This document shows, piece after piece, positions 15,547-22,779 of a DNA stretch of 22,779 nt. The stretch lies in contig JAFOMV010000242.1 in the NCBI GenBank assembly GCA_017418765.1, forward strand, positions 1 to 22,779, read 5' to 3'. The notes below the pieces were generated by a model. The model was given only the letters and a program-made list of their open reading frames with translations, did no database searches and was not told the origin of the DNA. Position 1 is the first letter of the stretch, and every line of letters starts with the position of its first letter. The position numbers and the translations under genes were made by a program. Source of the stretch: Ruminococcus sp. (lineage in GTDB: Bacteria; Bacillota_A; Clostridia; Oscillospirales; Ruminococcaceae).

Positions 15547-16854
15547 ATGCAAAAACTGCCAGTAGCCCGCCGTCCTCTTTCTTCTCAGCAAAGAGAGCTG
15601 ATGGACAAAATGACAGCTGAGATATCATCTCCTGACATCAGGACTGTAAGCTTCAAGGCGGAGGATGTTCTCGTAATGCTGCCTTTTTCCGAAGCTTCAA
15701 GCTTCTATGCACTGATGGAAGACGATTTCAGGGGAATGTCAAAAAAAGACCGGAGCTTTGCTGATATCCGAACAGATGCCGAGGATGCCGCCATAAAAAA
15801 ACTTGCTATGGATTCTCCTGTTACACTAAAGGATATCTACAGCATCCTCATGAAACACAGCGGTATCTCAGAGCAGCAGCGTGACAGCCTTATGGAGCGT
15901 GAATGTCAGCTCTATTTGAAATATGCTGTTCCGAGAGAATGCGGAACTGTTCTTTTCAGCAAGGCTCTCGAAAAGAATAAAAAAATAATCATCACATCAA
16001 TGGGCGTATACCCAAGAGATACGATGAAAAAAGTACTTGAAAACTGCGGTTTCGGAAACTGCAATATCTTCATCCTCCACAACGAACTCAATGTTCCTGC
16101 CGCCGCTGAAACAGCCTATATTGACATCGTTATCAAAAAGACTAACGGCAAGCCTTCATCCGTACTGCATATCGGCAGTGATGTAAAGAACGATGTTGAA
16201 GCTCCCATTCTGAAAGGCACAAAGGCTCTGCTCATACAGTCCGCTATACCGCTTATGATAAGGGCAGGCAGATTCAGAGGCTATGTTCAGGCTCAGCATC
16301 TCTATGAGTACGACTCCGACAGTTTCTTTGCTTTCAGAGGACTTATGGGACTTTACTGCTGCTACGGCTTCGGATGGCCTCAGAAAAAGACTATACAGAG
16401 CGACTTCTGCGGTGATGCACATATGATGGGGTTCCTCATACTCGGCGGTATGAGTATGGCAAAGGATGTATCTCTCACTCCCGCTCAGGAAAACATCTTA
16501 AAAGCACTTAAAGCCTGCCCCGAAGCGGCTGAGGGCTTTGAGGACTTCAAGGATATGCGTGACACTGTATTCGGCGATATCATCACTTCTCACGGCACAA
16601 AGGGCTGTGAACTTCCGCTTGTCTTCCTTGCGGACTATGCGTACAAAAACGACAGGGAATTGCTGAAGCCATATCTTTCAGAAGCCGATTCTGAGGAGTG
16701 GGGAAAAAACACAAAAGAACCCGAGCTTGCACCTGTTTACGCACACAAAGCCAAAAAGAACGCTCTTGCAAGACTTGCCGACAGGCTTTTCCCGCCTGAA
16801 ACACGTGTAAGGACAATTGTTGACGGTATTCTTTCTAAACGGAAAGGATTATGA
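15547..16854 (+). CDS. HAD-fold protein lacking the catalytic aspartates
   Basis: A 435-residue cytoplasmic protein, third in the carbohydrate operon (19-base gap). Residues about 30-230 follow the HAD-like family often found beside glycosyltransferases (consensus near SFDxFDTL, ISDMY, HIGDN..SDV). Here motif I reads SFKAEDVL, with Lys37 where the nucleophilic Asp should be and Asp40 kept at the second position. Motif II is ITSMGVYP (Thr-Ser for Ser-Asp), and motif IV is HIGSDVKNDV (first Asp lost, Asp216 kept). Residues 230-435 have no domain I recognise (CCYGFGWP, GDAHMMGF). The frame is intact and codon use matches its neighbours, so it is likely a functional pseudoenzyme rather than a decayed gene. 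The ribosome-binding site is weak (GGAAG / GTGGTG). Confidence 0.7.
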   Translation: MQKLPVARRPLSSQQRELMDKMTAEISSPDIRTVSFKAEDVLVMLPFSEASSFYALMEDDFRGMSKKDRSFADIRTDAEDAAIKKLAMDSPVTLKDIYSILMKHSGISEQQRDSLMERECQLYLKYAVPRECGTVLFSKALEKNKKIIITSMGVYPRDTMKKVLENCGFGNCNIFILHNELNVPAAAETAYIDIVIKKTNGKPSSVLHIGSDVKNDVEAPILKGTKALLIQSAIPLMIRAGRFRGYVQAQHLYEYDSDSFFAFRGLMGLYCCYGFGWPQKKTIQSDFCGDAHMMGFLILGGMSMAKDVSLTPAQENILKALKACPEAAEGFEDFKDMRDTVFGDIITSHGTKGCELPLVFLADYAYKNDRELLKPYLSEADSEEWGKNTKEPELAPVYAHKAKKNALARLADRLFPPETRVRTIVDGILSKRKGL

Positions 16855-16971
16855 CAGGAAAATAAGACACCTATCTGCCTTTTTCAGCACAAGGATACGA
16901 CACCAAAATCAGACACCGCATTATAATCACATTTCCCGTGCATATTCTGCCATAACCCCTTGTATTCTCCG

Positions 16972-17000
16972 TTGCAGACCTGCTGTCTGTGTGTTATGAT
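16972..17000 (+). promoter_or_regulatory. Promoter of spo0A
   Basis: TTGCAG (16972-16977), a 17-base spacer and TATGAT (16995-17000), 36 bases before the spo0A start. The gene therefore need not depend on the carbohydrate operon. No terminator is visible in 16855-16971, so read-through is also possible. Confidence 0.7.
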
Positions 17001-17036
17001 ATTTACTGTAATAAAACACACAGGAGGTATAAATCA

Positions 17037-17795
17037 ATGAACAGCAAAATAAAGGTACTTATAGGTGACGACTCAGCCGAAACAGGAGTAAGCATAGCAA
17101 ACAAGCTCCGTGAAAGAGGTATGTATGCCTATACACGCAGAAAGGATACCGGTGTTATACTTGAATCCATACGCAAGGATCCGCCTGATGTTGCCGTACT
17201 TGACGTTGACGCTCAGAATGGTGATGTCATTGCTGTAATGAAGGCGGTAAGGGAAATGGGGGTAAAATTCCCTGTATTCATAATAGTATCAGCCTACGAT
17301 AATGAATTCATCGAACGTCAGGTCACTGAAAACGGAGCTTCACGCTTCCTCCTCAAACCATATGATGCCGATGACCTTTGCAGTGCTATCAATTCCGCTA
17401 TGGGTGACAGAGCCAACAGTCTGAGCGATGATATGGAGGTAGTAGTTACCGATATAATCCATCAGCTCGGCGTTCCTGCACATATAAAAGGATATCACTA
17501 TCTGCGTACGGCTATACTCTATTCCATCGAGGACAAGACCCTTCTCGACAGCGTTACAAAGCTGCTTTACCCAACAGTTGCAGGCATATACGACACTACC
17601 TCATCAAGGGTGGAAAGAGCCATCCGCCACGCTATCGAAATAGCATGGGACAGAGGCAATGTAGATACCCTCAACTCATTCTTCGGCTATACTGTGGATA
17701 CGGGTAAGGGCAAACCGACTAATTCGGAATTTATCGCACTAATAACCGACAAGCTGCGCCTGCGCTATAAAGCTGCGCTGCGGCTCGGTAAATAA
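17037..17795 (+). CDS. spo0A: Stage 0 sporulation protein A, response regulator
   Basis: A 252-residue two-domain transcription factor. Residues 1-122 are a receiver domain with acidic pocket Asp11/Asp12, phospho-acceptor Asp56 (AVLDVD), Ser85 and Lys107 (LLKPYD). Residues about 132-252 are the Spo0A-specific DNA-binding domain: [51 protein letters not shown] and [19 protein letters not shown], including the recognition helix. The start at 17037 follows AGGAGGT; an upstream GTG at 16989 lacks a site. In classical spore formers the gene sits after spoIVB; here it stands alone between a HAD-like and a flavin-reductase-like gene. The receiver is divergent around Asp56 (DAQNGDV), but its key residues remain. 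Confidence 0.93.
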   Translation: MNSKIKVLIGDDSAETGVSIANKLRERGMYAYTRRKDTGVILESIRKDPPDVAVLDVDAQNGDVIAVMKAVREMGVKFPVFIIVSAYDNEFIERQVTENGASRFLLKPYDADDLCSAINSAMGDRANSLSDDMEVVVTDIIHQLGVPAHIKGYHYLRTAILYSIEDKTLLDSVTKLLYPTVAGIYDTTSSRVERAIRHAIEIAWDRGNVDTLNSFFGYTVDTGKGKPTNSEFIALITDKLRLRYKAALRLGK

Positions 17796-17844
17796 GAACC
17801 TGTTCAGCATGGGCGCCGCATACGCTGCCTGTGAAAACAAGTTC
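17796..17844 (+). terminator. Imperfect hairpin after spo0A
   Basis: GAACCTGTT (17796-17804) and AACAAGTTC (17836-17844) pair with one mismatch around a GC-rich loop immediately after the stop. There is no T tract, so termination is uncertain. I see no clear promoter between it and the next start. Confidence 0.3.
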
Positions 17845-17896
17845 AGATATATGGCAATAGATACATGATATCCATTTGCCAGAAGGAGGAATAATC

Positions 17897-18406
17897 ATGT
17901 CATTCAAAAAGATCAGTACCGATCAGCTAAGCTTCAATCCATTTCTCGGTATAGGCAGAGACTGGCTGCTCATTACAGGCGGTACCAAGGAAAAATTCAA
18001 TACCATGACAGCTTCATGGGGACAGCTTGGACGTCTGTGGAACAAGGATGTTTTCACTGCCTATATCCGTCCTAACCGCTATACTTTTGAGTTTGTGGAA
18101 AAAGATGACTGCTTCACAGCTTCTTTCTTCACTATGGATCACCGTAAGGAGCTTTCATTCTGCGGCTCTAATTCGGGCAGAGATGTAGATAAGGTAAAGG
18201 CTACAGGTCTTACCCCTGTTGAGCTTGACGGCTGCATGGCTTTCGAGGAAGCTGAAATGGTATTCGTTCTCCGCAAGCTGTATACATACGATATGCAGGA
18301 AAGCGGATTCACTTCCGATGATGGTTTCCCTGCGGCGTTCTACTCAGCAGACCCTTACCATAAGGCATTTATATCAGAGATAACTGCCGTTTACGTCAAG
18401 GAATAA
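17897..18406 (+). CDS. Flavin reductase-like split-barrel protein
   Basis: A 169-residue cytoplasmic protein of the FMN-binding split-barrel (flavin reductase-like) type, with no membrane segment. Typical features are an early FNPF..IGRDWLLITGG, then FNTMTASWGQLGRLW, where the Ser/Thr-rich turn would contact FMN phosphate, then FTAYIRPNRYTFEFV and FTASFF. Family members reduce or bind flavin; the partner here is unknown. The ATG at 17897 is preceded by GAAGGAGGA; an in-frame ATG at 17876 lies upstream of that site and is rejected. The gene ends just before a strong terminator. Confidence 0.82.
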   Translation: MSFKKISTDQLSFNPFLGIGRDWLLITGGTKEKFNTMTASWGQLGRLWNKDVFTAYIRPNRYTFEFVEKDDCFTASFFTMDHRKELSFCGSNSGRDVDKVKATGLTPVELDGCMAFEEAEMVFVLRKLYTYDMQESGFTSDDGFPAAFYSADPYHKAFISEITAVYVKE

Positions 18407-18412
18407 AAATAC

Positions 18413-18473
18413 AGGCTGTCAAGGTCTTCCCTCTTTCGATCACGATAAGGGAAACTGCCTTGACAGCCTTTTT
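18413..18473. terminator. Strong bidirectional terminator
   Basis: AGGCTGTCAAGG (18413-18424) and CCTTGACAGCCT (18458-18469) form a perfect 12-bp stem, extended inside by TTCCCT (18427-18432) and AGGGAA (18448-18453). A T5 run follows on the plus strand. Read on the minus strand the stem is followed by GTATTTTTATT, so it also serves the convergent membrane-protein gene. Confidence 0.92.
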
Positions 18474-18520
18474 ATTGCTCTGTATATCTGCTGTGGATCA
18501 CTTGCAGTCAGCAGTATATA

Positions 18521-20914
18521 TCATTTCCAGAAAGCATAAAGCTGTTCTGTTTCATATGCTACTTCGGGATGATCCATGTTGGATGAACCGTATCGGAAGC
18601 TCTGATTAACAGACTGTGTACCGCTGACGATAAGGGTCCACACCATAGAGAAGCATATAAAGCCCCTTATGAAGCTTCGCTTGCTCTGATCGCTTATCTT
18701 GGAATATATATAGAATATTATAGCATAAGCGCCTAAGATGGACTGCCATGAGAAATCCACCATATACCTTACAGCATAGCCGCTCTCCCATACAGAGGCG
18801 ATTATAGCTGCCGGTATAATGACACAGGGGATGCAGATATAAGCTGCCGCCTGAAGCTTTTTCTTTTTGTCAGGTATCCTTTTCAGTGCTTTGCCTGTGA
18901 TAAAATATGCAAACATAGGCGGTGCAAGGAAGAAAAGCCCTGACGAATTCAACGTTGATACCCTGTCCTCATAAAAGAAACCGTTGGTATCAAGGAACTG
19001 GAAATCCGTTGATACAAATGGATAACTCGCTGAGAATACAGGCGGATTGAAAAGATAATTGTAAAGTGCAATAAGCGACAGGCGTGGATGGAACTGTGCC
19101 TTTGTGAAATCATTGATGGTAAGTGAATACTGTATACCAAATTCAAACGGATCGCTGAATCTGTCGTAATTGTACCACATCTGCACTAAACCGAGGCACA
19201 TCATAGGTATCAGCGCACACATAAGATATCTTATGCCCATAGAGTTGAAAAGGCATTGTTTCTTTTTCCCGTCGGAAGTTCTGCGGAAACCTGCTGCTCT
19301 CGGAAGTGCTGACAGCATGAAACCTGCCGCACATATACAGTAAAGTACAAGTGTAGGACGTGAAAGGACTGCAACCGCAAATAACAATGAGGATACAGCC
19401 GTCCTTGGCAGCGATATCTTTCCGCCGCCTACTATATTGGCTGAAAACATGAAGTAGACCGCCCATGTCATAAAGCAGAAGCCTGCCGACATAGCTGCCT
19501 CATAAAACATAGGTCTGCCTATACTGTACCATATGCCGCTTGCCGTCTGGAGTATAACAAGGGCGGCTATAGCGATCCCGGCTGGAGTTTTCGGGAAAAG
19601 CTTACGCATGAACTCCATGAATACCATTGTAAGTCCTATTATGCCGATAAGCGAGAATATCAGCACTGCTCCCTGATCGGGGAAACAGCAGCCTGTCAGC
19701 TTGTGATAAGGCAGAAACAGCAGTATCACAGGCGCAATGCCGTAATAGGAATAGTAATTGCCCTTATAGTAAACATGATCCCATTTTATATTGATATCAT
19801 TATCCTCACGATAGGCTTTATCGTATATATTTTCAAATTCAACAACATCCTTTGTGGGAGCTTCAAGCAGATGTGTACTTCCGTGCTCAAAGGCTTCGGG
19901 AAGTTCCTGTGATACCTGATCACCTGTCTTTTGCGTCAGAAGATATGACCACTCAACGCCGTTGAGCTTCATATTTGTCACTATCACTGCGATTATACAA
20001 GCAGCAGCCGTTATGACAACTGCCGCCCTTCTGCACAGCTTCTCGCTCTTGATAAAGCTTTTCTGCGACGATCTGCATTTCATTACCCAATAGAAAAACA
20101 CCGACAGCCCTGTTATAAGCAGTACCCTGACAAATGATACGTCTATCGGTATCTGTGAATTGAATATGATACTGTCAAGATATATTATCCCTCCTGTAAG
20201 CGGAGACACCGTAAGTCTCAGAGAGCTTACATCGCCCGAAAGTTCAAGCGGTATAAACTGTGAATGCCATTTATCCCTTACAGTCGTTCCCTTGCCCACA
20301 GCCTGACGGTATACTGTAGTCTGAGTCTCATCCATAGCGTCTATCGATACGGCAGCACCGTTTGAATTATACTCATAATAAAGTTCGAGATACACATTGC
20401 TGATGGGTTCGTCTATGCCGTCAAAGGTAAATACAGCGGATTTATTACCCTTTACAACGATATCTTTTTCATCGGGGCGGTATTCCACACCTTCTCCGCA
20501 GGCACACTGCTCAGCTGTAAATTCCATTTCGTGATACTGTCCGAAAAACAGACGGTATGTAGGAAGGCTGAATACTGTGACTTCAAGTACAGCCGCTATA
20601 GTCAGCGCCTTGACAGCCTTTGCGAAAAGAACGCTTTTATTCTTCCTGTTCAGTTCGCATAACAGCATAGACACAGCCGCAGAAACTCCGAGAAGGATGA
20701 ACCCCTGAGAGTACGCACTGAAATCTATCAGCTTTACGGCTGCGGATACAGCTATAAAGAAAACAAACACTGCTGCGCCCCGTGATATACTGATGAGATC
20801 GGACAGCCGCTTTGAAGGCTTTATGCCGGAAAGCTCACACCGTATCTCTTTAAGGAAGCATAGGCTCGAACCTACAGAGACAGCAAGCATTATTACGAAT
20901 AAGAATGTATTCAT
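18521..20914 (-). CDS. Large polytopic membrane protein, GT-C glycosyltransferase-like
   Basis: A 797-residue integral membrane protein. Hydrophobic helices lie at about 1-20, 45-62, 70-87, 102-118, 260-280 and 297-314, with many more from residue 393 to near the end. Two features stand out. Residues about 125-255 are a polar, beta-rich insert between helices (FTFDGIDEPISNVYLELYYEY) that looks like an extracytoplasmic sugar-binding-type domain. The loop at about 340-392 ends WDHVYYKGNYYSYYGIAP, resembling loops of polyprenyl-phosphate-sugar (GT-C) transferases. A role in surface glycan or protein glycosylation is inferred only; no catalytic residue can be named. The start at 20914 follows AGGGGGA. 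Single-gene unit with its own promoter and terminator. Confidence 0.7.
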   Translation of the reverse strand: MNTFLFVIMLAVSVGSSLCFLKEIRCELSGIKPSKRLSDLISISRGAAVFVFFIAVSAAVKLIDFSAYSQGFILLGVSAAVSMLLCELNRKNKSVLFAKAVKALTIAAVLEVTVFSLPTYRLFFGQYHEMEFTAEQCACGEGVEYRPDEKDIVVKGNKSAVFTFDGIDEPISNVYLELYYEYNSNGAAVSIDAMDETQTTVYRQAVGKGTTVRDKWHSQFIPLELSGDVSSLRLTVSPLTGGIIYLDSIIFNSQIPIDVSFVRVLLITGLSVFFYWVMKCRSSQKSFIKSEKLCRRAAVVITAAACIIAVIVTNMKLNGVEWSYLLTQKTGDQVSQELPEAFEHGSTHLLEAPTKDVVEFENIYDKAYREDNDINIKWDHVYYKGNYYSYYGIAPVILLFLPYHKLTGCCFPDQGAVLIFSLIGIIGLTMVFMEFMRKLFPKTPAGIAIAALVILQTASGIWYSIGRPMFYEAAMSAGFCFMTWAVYFMFSANIVGGGKISLPRTAVSSLLFAVAVLSRPTLVLYCICAAGFMLSALPRAAGFRRTSDGKKKQCLFNSMGIRYLMCALIPMMCLGLVQMWYNYDRFSDPFEFGIQYSLTINDFTKAQFHPRLSLIALYNYLFNPPVFSASYPFVSTDFQFLDTNGFFYEDRVSTLNSSGLFFLAPPMFAYFITGKALKRIPDKKKKLQAAAYICIPCVIIPAAIIASVWESGYAVRYMVDFSWQSILGAYAIIFYIYSKISDQSKRSFIRGFICFSMVWTLIVSGTQSVNQSFRYGSSNMDHPEVAYETEQLYAFWK

Positions 20915-20969
20915 TACAATCCCCCTAAATAAGGTATAAACTCAGGGAATACCTGATGACACACAGAAC

Positions 20970-20998
20970 ATTATATAACATCGTCATTTATTTGTCAA
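20970..20998 (-). promoter_or_regulatory. Promoter of the polytopic membrane-protein gene
   Basis: On the minus strand: TTGACA (20998-20993), a 17-base spacer and TATAAT (20975-20970), an exact consensus about 55 bases before the start at 20914. Confidence 0.88.
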
Positions 20999-21013
20999 GT
21001 TGAGGGAACATTC

Positions 21014-21109
21014 ATGAAAGCAGCAGATGTATCACCAAGCGTTTTATCTTCAATGCACAGGATGTATACGATACAGTATTTCCCTGTTATCAACAGGAAT
21101 ACAGGATAA
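21014..21109 (+). CDS. Possible 31-residue small ORF (or sRNA region)
   Basis: An ATG at 21014 preceded by TTGAGGGAA opens a 31-codon frame with no recognisable family, hydrophobic segment or signal. It is followed 20 bases later by an intrinsic terminator that no other plus-strand gene explains. No convincing plus-strand promoter was found. It may be a small gene, the 5' part of a small RNA, or chance. Confidence 0.2.
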   Translation: MKAADVSPSVLSSMHRMYTIQYFPVINRNTG

Positions 21110-21128
21110 AATGACGATATCTGACAAA

Positions 21129-21169
21129 AAAGCGGAAAAACTATTAATTTCCGCTTTATTTTTTTTTTG
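21129..21169 (+). terminator. Intrinsic terminator with no obvious upstream gene
   Basis: AAAGCGGAAA pairs with TTTCCGCTTT around a 9-base loop and is followed by ATTTTTTTTTT. It lies between two divergent genes, so neither uses it for its own 3' end. On the minus strand the stem is followed by about six T, so it could also work that way. Confidence 0.8.
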
Positions 21170-21183
21170 AAATGTTGTATAAT
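21155..21183 (+). promoter_or_regulatory. Likely promoter of the activase-type gene
   Basis: TATAAT at 21178-21183 is a consensus -10, 56 bases before the start at 21239. The -35 at 17 bases upstream (TTTATT) is poor and lies inside the preceding terminator, so promoter and terminator overlap. Confidence 0.5.
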
Positions 21184-21238
21184 GTATGATGTGTAAAAAT
21201 GACAACATTAATTAAATGATAAATTATTGAGGTGAACT

Positions 21239-22779
21239 ATGACTGAAAAATATTCTCTGGGAATCGATGTCGGCTCTACAACTGTCAAAACAGTTATCAC
21301 AGACTGCTCAGGTGAGATCATATACTCAAAATATCAGCGCCACCTTTCAAAGGTCAAGGAGACTGTGACGGATCAGCTGAAGATCATACAAGCTGACTAC
21401 CCCGAGGCTGAATTTACTGTATGCATTACCGGTTCAGCAGGTCTCGGTCTGGCTAATTCTGCCGATATCCCCTTTGTACAGGAGGTACACGCCGCATTCC
21501 TCGCTGTAAAGCAGAAGCAGCCTGATGCTGATGCCGTTATCGAACTGGGCGGTGAGGATGCCAAGATAATCTTCCTTACAGGCGGCGTAGAACAGCGTAT
21601 GAACGGTTCATGTGCAGGCGGTACAGGAGCTTTCATAGATCAGATGGCTACTCTCCTGGGTATCTCCGCTGACGAACTGGACGAGCTTTCCATGCACTCA
21701 CAGAAGATATATCCCATAGCTTCACGCTGCGGAGTATTCGCTAAATCGGACATACAGCCTCTCCTCAATCAGGGTGCCCGCCGTGAGGACGTTGCCGCAA
21801 GTATCTTCCAGGCAGTTGTTGACCAGACTGTATCAGGTCTCGCTCAGGGACGTAGTATCGAGGGAAAGGTACTCTTTCTCGGCGGCCCGCTGTTCTTCCT
21901 CAAAGGACTGAGAAAAGCTTTCGTCAACACTCTCGGACTTGATAACGCCCACGCTGTTTTCCCTGAGGAAGCTCCTGTTTTCGTGGCATACGGCTGTGCT
22001 GTCTATGCTGCAAACGCCGAGAAAGCTTACCATATAGAGGATATCATAGATAAGGTAACAAACGCCGGAACATCCGATAATATCGTAACAAGCGACCCCC
22101 TGTTCAACTCTCAGGCAGAGTACGAGGAATTTGTTGACCGCCACAAGCAGTGTGACCTGGGCTATGCCGATATACGCACATATGAGGGCGACGCTTACCT
22201 CGGTATCGATGCAGGCTCAACTACCACAAAGCTGGTGCTGATAACCGATGACGGAAGGATACTCTATCACTACTACGCTTCAAATCAGGGTCAGCCGCTG
22301 GACAAAATATCCGAGCAGTTAAAGGTCATCTACGAGGCTATGAACCCTGCTATAACTATAAAGGGCTCAGCTGTTACAGGCTACGGTGAGGACCTCATAA
22401 AAGCAGGTCTTTCCATCGATAACGGCATAGTTGAAACAGTTGCCCACTTCAAAGCCGCCTCCTATTTCTGCCCCGATGTTGACTTCATCATTGATATCGG
22501 CGGACAGGATATCAAGTGCTTCAAGATAAAAAATCAGACCATCGACAGCATTATGCTGAATGAAGCCTGTTCTTCGGGCTGCGGTTCGTTCATACAGACC
22601 TTTGCTATGGCTCTGGGATACGATATCGCCGAATTCTCACAGCTGGGACTTTTCGCTCAGCACCCCGTTGACCTGGGCTCACGCTGTACGGTATTCATGA
22701 ACAGCTCAGTAAAACAGGCTCAGAAGGACGGCGCTACTGTTGAGGATATCTCGGCAGGTCTGTCATCCTCCATCATCAA
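21239..22779 (+). CDS. 2-hydroxyacyl-CoA dehydratase activase-type protein, N-terminal part
   Basis: The frame starts at the ATG at 21239 (GAGGTG four bases upstream) and is open to the window edge, 513 codons. It contains two tandem BcrAD/BadFG-type ATPase domains of the ASKHA fold. Domain 1 starts [10 protein letters not shown] (about residues 8-17), with IELGGEDAK and cluster cysteines Cys125 (SCAGGTGAF) and Cys164 (SRCGVF). Domain 2 starts [10 protein letters not shown] at about residue 321, with IDIGGQDIK, Cys444 and Cys448 (ACSSGCGSF), and Cys483 (SRCTVF). In known activases a [4Fe-4S] cluster and ATP hydrolysis drive one electron into a dehydratase. Tandem-domain homologues are usually very long (over 1,000 residues, with a DUF2229-type C-terminal part), which would lie beyond the right edge. 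The substrate is unknown. Confidence 0.9.
   Translation, partial: MTEKYSLGIDVGSTTVKTVITDCSGEIIYSKYQRHLSKVKETVTDQLKIIQADYPEAEFTVCITGSAGLGLANSADIPFVQEVHAAFLAVKQKQPDADAVIELGGEDAKIIFLTGGVEQRMNGSCAGGTGAFIDQMATLLGISADELDELSMHSQKIYPIASRCGVFAKSDIQPLLNQGARREDVAASIFQAVVDQTVSGLAQGRSIEGKVLFLGGPLFFLKGLRKAFVNTLGLDNAHAVFPEEAPVFVAYGCAVYAANAEKAYHIEDIIDKVTNAGTSDNIVTSDPLFNSQAEYEEFVDRHKQCDLGYADIRTYEGDAYLGIDAGSTTTKLVLITDDGRILYHYYASNQGQPLDKISEQLKVIYEAMNPAITIKGSAVTGYGEDLIKAGLSIDNGIVETVAHFKAASYFCPDVDFIIDIGGQDIKCFKIKNQTIDSIMLNEACSSGCGSFIQTFAMALGYDIAEFSQLGLFAQHPVDLGSRCTVFMNSSVKQAQKDGATVEDISAGLSSSII

Overview
The window looks like chromosomal DNA of a cellulolytic, low-to-mid GC Firmicute of the Ruminococcus albus / R. 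flavefaciens type (Oscillospiraceae). Three secreted proteins carry type I dockerin repeats, there are plant-polysaccharide glycoside hydrolases (GH95, GH26), a Spo0A regulator is present, ribosome-binding sites are strong and AG-rich, and vegetative promoters are close to consensus (TTGACA-17-TATAAT). No tRNA, rRNA, insertion sequence, prophage or CRISPR array was seen.

Layout. On the left, a very large extracellular solute-binding protein (minus strand, running off the window) diverges from purA. Next comes a plus-strand cluster of two paralogous secreted transglutaminase-like/dockerin proteins, with start and stop codons overlapping, and then a four-helix membrane protein with six acidic LDD repeats. 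Convergent to it, on the minus strand, is a two-gene unit. The first gene encodes a secreted dockerin protein with five spaced YGPxP-type motifs. The second encodes a radical SAM/SPASM enzyme whose ribosome-binding site is built from the last codons of the first gene. This pair is the best candidate for an undescribed system: a cellulosome-targeted, multi-core modified peptide and its maturase.

Divergent from that pair is an AIM24/TIGR00266-family gene followed by a 48-residue membrane peptide. A three-gene carbohydrate operon follows: GH95 alpha-fucosidase (cytoplasmic), a GH26 beta-mannanase-like lipoprotein with an N-terminal CBM35/6-like domain, and a HAD-fold protein that has lost its catalytic aspartates. 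Then come spo0A with its own promoter, a flavin-reductase-like split-barrel gene closed by a strong bidirectional terminator, a large polytopic membrane protein on the minus strand resembling GT-C glycosyltransferases, and the first 513 residues of a 2-hydroxyacyl-CoA dehydratase activase-type protein that leaves the window on the right.

How they fit. Solute uptake, exported carbohydrate-active enzymes, dockerin-borne surface proteins and an intracellular fucosidase together suggest scavenging of plant (hemi)cellulose. purA, spo0A and the activase are housekeeping or regulatory genes interleaved with this accessory set. Assignments rest on recognising motifs by eye; no database search was possible.
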